From the NCBI GenBank assembly GCA_045648175.1, contig JAZRNN010000078.1:1-24626 (forward strand): 24,626 nucleotides of DNA. The letters are read 5' to 3'. Positions 22,275 through 24,626 of the stretch are shown piece by piece (within the stretch, counting starts at the first letter, position 1; each line of letters opens with the position of its first letter). This DNA is from SIG440 sp045648175. GTDB lineage: Bacteria > Bacillota > Clostridia > Monoglobales > Monoglobaceae. Made by a program: the position numbers and the translations under genes. The notes under the pieces were generated by a model, which did no database searches, was not told where the DNA came from, and saw only the letters and a program-made list of their open reading frames with translations.

Positions 22275-24113
22275 TTATTCCTCATTATCAACCACTTTGT
22301 AGTCTGCATCCACAACATTATCATCTGCACCGCCCGGTTCGGTCTGAGCACCGCCCTGCGCTGCCTGCTGTGCCTGTGCGGCATCTGCATAGAGCTTTGA
22401 TGATACATCATAGAACTTCTTTGATACAGCCTCGGTTTGAGCCTTTACTGCTTCAACGTCGATTTCTTCAACTTTCAGCATATCCTTCAGCTTGTCAACC
22501 TCTGCCTGGATACCCATTCTTTCGTCATCAGAAATCTTGTCACCAAGGTCTGTAAGTGTCTTTTCTGTCTGGTATACGATATTATCTGCTGCGTTTCTTG
22601 TGTCAACAGCTTCCTTCTTCTTTTTATCCTCTGCCGCAAACTGTTCAGCTTCCTTAACAGCCTTTTCAATATCCTCGTCAGAAAGGTTTGTGCTTGATGT
22701 AATTGTGATATCCTGACTGTTACCTGTACCCATATCCTTTGCTGTTACGTGAACGATACCGTTTGCGTCGATATCAAATGAAACCTCAATCTGAGGAACA
22801 CCACGGGGTGCAGGAGGAATGTTGTTAAGGCTGAAACGGCCAAGAGTTTTGTTGTATGCAGCCATTTCTCTTTCGCCCTGAAGAACATGAACTTCAACGC
22901 TTGTCTGGCTGTCTGCCGCTGTTGAGAAAATCTGACTCTTCTTTGTGGGGATAGTTGTATTTCTTTCAATAATCTTTGTGAATACGCCACCCATTGTTTC
23001 GATACCGAGTGACAAGGGAGTTACATCAAGAAGTACGAGGTCTTCAACATCGCCCGAAAGAACACCCGCCTGGATGCAAGCACCAAGTGCAACGCATTCG
23101 TCAGGGTTGATGCCCTTATGAGGTTCTTTGCCGATGAGTCTTTGTACCGCTTCCTGAACTGCAGGAATTCTTGATGAACCGCCAACAAGAAGAACCTTAT
23201 CAATTTCTGCGGGGTTAATGCCGGCATCTGAAAGTGCGTTCTTTGTGGGAATCATTGTCTTTTCAACGAGGTCTGCTGTAAGTTCATTAAACTTCTGACG
23301 AGTAAGTGTAATATCAAGATGCTTGGGACCTGTTGCATCGGCTGTAATAAAGGGAAGATTAATGTTTGAGCTCATTACGCCAGAGAGTTCAATCTTTGCC
23401 TTTTCAGCAGCTTCCTTAAGTCTTTGAAGTGCCATTTTGTCAGTGCTTAAGTCGATACCATTTTCCTTTTTGAATTCTTCTACCAAAAAGTCGATAATCT
23501 TCTGGTCAAAGTCATCACCACCAAGCTTGTTGTTACCGCTTGTTGCAAGAACTTCAAAAACACCGTCACCGATTTCAAGAATTGATACGTCGAATGTACC
23601 GCCGCCAAGGTCATAAACCATAATCTTCTGGTCATTGTCTTTATCAAGACCGTAAGCGAGAGCTGCGGCTGTAGGCTCGTTGATAATTCTGAGAACTTCA
23701 AGTCCTGCAATCTTACCTGCGTCCTTTGTTGCCTGACGCTGTGCATCACTGAAATATGCAGGAACTGTGATTACTGCCTGTGTAACTGTTTCACCAAGGT
23801 AGCTTTCAGCATCAGCTTTCAGTTTCTGAAGAATCATAGCTGAAACTTCCTGAGGAGTATATTTTTTGCCGTCAATATCCACCTTGTAATCTGTACCCAT
23901 CTCACGCTTGATTGATGAGATTGTGTTGGGGTTTGTGATTGCCTGTCTTTTTGCAACCTGACCAACAAGTCTTTCGCCTGTCTTTGTAAACGCTACAACA
24001 GAGGGGGTTGTTCTTGCACCCTCGGGGTTTGCAATAACAGTGGGCTCGCCGCCTTCCATAACTGCAACACATGAGTTTGTTGTACCCAAGTCAGTACCAA
24101 TAATTTTTGCCAT
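22275..24113 (-). CDS. dnaK: Chaperone protein DnaK (Hsp70)
   Basis: ATP-dependent Hsp70. Length is 612 residues, normal for Firmicutes, without the extra N-domain insertion of Gram-negative forms. Seen: IIGTDLGTTNSCVAV at 4-18, the actin-like ATPase motifs YDLGGGTFDVSIL and VLLVGGSSRIPAV, the interdomain linker VLLDVTPLSLGIET, the substrate-binding domain (GRFSLNNIPPAPRGVPQIEV), the C-terminal lid, and an acidic end (DDNVVDADYKVV). GGAGG lies 10 nt before the ATG at 24111-24113. dnaJ and prmA follow. Bases 24114-24199 hold no CIRCE inverted repeat and no convincing promoter, and the GIY-YIG gene lies just upstream; hrcA and grpE, if present, are outside the window. Confidence 0.97.
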   Translation of the reverse strand: MAKIIGTDLGTTNSCVAVMEGGEPTVIANPEGARTTPSVVAFTKTGERLVGQVAKRQAITNPNTISSIKREMGTDYKVDIDGKKYTPQEVSAMILQKLKADAESYLGETVTQAVITVPAYFSDAQRQATKDAGKIAGLEVLRIINEPTAAALAYGLDKDNDQKIMVYDLGGGTFDVSILEIGDGVFEVLATSGNNKLGGDDFDQKIIDFLVEEFKKENGIDLSTDKMALQRLKEAAEKAKIELSGVMSSNINLPFITADATGPKHLDITLTRQKFNELTADLVEKTMIPTKNALSDAGINPAEIDKVLLVGGSSRIPAVQEAVQRLIGKEPHKGINPDECVALGACIQAGVLSGDVEDLVLLDVTPLSLGIETMGGVFTKIIERNTTIPTKKSQIFSTAADSQTSVEVHVLQGEREMAAYNKTLGRFSLNNIPPAPRGVPQIEVSFDIDANGIVHVTAKDMGTGNSQDITITSSTNLSDEDIEKAVKEAEQFAAEDKKKKEAVDTRNAADNIVYQTEKTLTDLGDKISDDERMGIQAEVDKLKDMLKVEEIDVEAVKAQTEAVSKKFYDVSSKLYADAAQAQQAAQGGAQTEPGGADDNVVDADYKVVDNEE

Positions 24114-24165
24114 AATTTTTTACCTCCAAATATATCAAAAAAATTTATATTCCTTAACCTCTCCC

Positions 24166-24198
24166 TGTCATTCTGAGGGAGCTTGCGAACGAAGAATC
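24166..24198 (+). repeat. Dispersed-type repeat, copy 1
   Basis: 33 bp beginning TGTCATTCTGAGGGAGC and ending CGAAGAATC. It matches copy 2 (24506-24538) at 30 of 33 positions in the same orientation. It begins 52 bp upstream of dnaK and ends one base before the GIY-YIG stop codon. The TGTCATTCTGAG...GAAGAATC pattern is a recurrent intergenic element in bacterial genomes (recognised from memory). Confidence 0.8.
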
Positions 24199-24199
24199 C

Positions 24200-24487
24200 C
24201 TATGTTTCCATAATGGATTCAGTTAAATCGCACCATTCAATATTATTACTTTCCACAAGAACATTTTTCTTTGCCCTCGTCCACCCTTTAATCTGTTTTT
24301 CCCGTGCTATAGCACTATTTATATCTTTTGCAACCTCATAATGTACTAATTTATAAACATTGTACTTTTTTGTAAATCCATCCACAAGCTTATGTTTGTG
24401 TTCGTACAATCTTCGCCACAAATCATTTGTAACGCCCGTGTACAACACGCTATTACTTTTATTTGTAAGCATATATACATAATACAT
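24200..24487 (-). CDS. Single-domain GIY-YIG nuclease family protein
   Basis: 95-residue protein made almost entirely of the GIY-YIG fold. Seen: YYVYMLTNKSNSVLYTGVT, in which YVY and YTG correspond to the GIY and YIG elements, followed by LWRRLYEHK (catalytic-type Arg), KYNVYKLVHYE, and AIAREKQIKGWTRAKK with the conserved Glu. Stand-alone members of this family (UPF0213 type) are common but of unknown role. The start is ATG 24485-24487 with AAGGA about 8 nt upstream. A longer frame from 24604 would translate the repeat, giving the spurious CHPEQSEGSP-type sequence. The gene fits between two direct repeats: its stop overlaps the edge of copy 1 and its start is 18 bp from copy 2. Confidence 0.85.
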   Translation of the reverse strand: MYYVYMLTNKSNSVLYTGVTNDLWRRLYEHKHKLVDGFTKKYNVYKLVHYEVAKDINSAIAREKQIKGWTRAKKNVLVESNNIEWCDLTESIMET

Positions 24488-24505
24488 ATATATCGTCCTT
24501 TTTTC

Positions 24506-24580
24506 TGTCATTCTGAGGGAGCCTGTGACCGAAGAATCTCTTCTCCTTTTTGGAGATCCTTCGCTTTGCTCAGGATGACA
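24506..24580. repeat. 75-bp imperfect palindrome containing repeat copy 2
   Basis: The left half begins TGTCATTCTGAG and contains the copy-2 33-mer (24506-24538); the right half, read in reverse complement, begins TGTCATCCTGAG and ends GAAGGATCTCC. The halves are therefore diverged inverted copies around CTTCTCCTTTTTGG. This arrangement resembles REP/BIME-type paired elements. It stands just upstream of GIY-YIG; what is further right (24581-24626) is too short to identify. Confidence 0.75.
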
Positions 24581-24626
24581 ATATACATTGCCAATCAGCT
24601 TCATCCTTACGGATTAGCTTCTTGGT

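Noticed and set aside
24114..24165. Promoter TTAAGG-17-TATATT before dnaK
   Set aside because: A weak -35 in an AT-rich stretch; not distinguishable from chance.
24488..24604. N-terminal extension of the GIY-YIG ORF (CHPEQSEGSP-type residues)
   Set aside because: It is a translation of the palindromic repeat; an ATG with a ribosome binding site lies at 24485-24487.
24605..24626. End of another minus-strand gene at the right edge (for example grpE)
   Set aside because: All three frames are possible over 22 bases and two stop at once; too short to identify.

Overview
The window reads as a chromosomal housekeeping segment of a Gram-positive, low-to-moderate GC bacterium, most likely an uncultured member of class Clostridia (Bacillota). 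The evidence is the gene orders dgt-dnaG-rpoD, pyrH-frr-uppS-cdsA-dxr-rseP and dnaK-dnaJ-prmA, the trmK/Nif3 pair, a YtvI-type sporulation membrane protein, a DUF1540 protein, SLH domains, and strong AGGAGG-like ribosome binding sites with sigma-A promoters. No rRNA, tRNA, CRISPR array, prophage or classical insertion sequence was seen. Genus cannot be set from the sequence alone.

Layout. 1-2051 (minus): the N-terminal 332 codons of lepA, cut by the left edge, preceded by galE, which has its own promoter. 2199-6214 (minus): dgt, dnaG and rpoD (nucleotide hygiene, primase, primary sigma factor). Their promoter shares its -35 region with the divergent promoter of trmK and a Nif3-like gene (6354-7859, plus). 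An 18-bp perfect bidirectional terminator separates these from 7914-10341 (minus). That segment is a tight unit of an SLH-domain secreted protein, an HPr-kinase-like P-loop protein, a small PqqD-like protein and a soluble S24/S26 peptidase, and it is the most accessory-looking and least explained gene set here. asnA (minus) follows, with its own promoter and terminator, then a 51-residue DUF1540 protein (plus).

11888-17558 (minus): a membrane-anchored coiled-coil protein of unknown function, then pyrH, frr, uppS, cdsA, dxr and rseP (UMP kinase, ribosome recycling, isoprenoid, undecaprenyl and phospholipid precursors, site-2 protease). The first gene is preceded by a roughly 190-nt leader with several helices, one of which buries the Shine-Dalgarno sequence. 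The 17586-17931 gap holds this leader and two divergent promoters. 17932-19981 (plus): ytvI-like and a D-2-hydroxyacid dehydrogenase. 20020-24113 (minus): dnaK, dnaJ and prmA, the chaperone operon in its usual Firmicute order, but with no CIRCE operator immediately upstream of dnaK.

Right end. A single-domain GIY-YIG nuclease gene sits exactly between two 33-bp direct repeats (30/33 identical) upstream of dnaK; the distal repeat is half of a 75-bp imperfect palindrome. This looks like a small mobile or repeat-associated unit. Separately, four intergenic hairpins with a GGG(C/A)GG-type arm begin within 14 bp of stop codons on the minus strand (rpoD, uppS, dnaJ, dnaK).

Several starts were moved from the longest possible ORF to an internal codon with a proper ribosome binding site or homologous N-terminus: cdsA, prmA, dnaJ, ytvI, the S24/S26 peptidase, the HprK-like protein and GIY-YIG.
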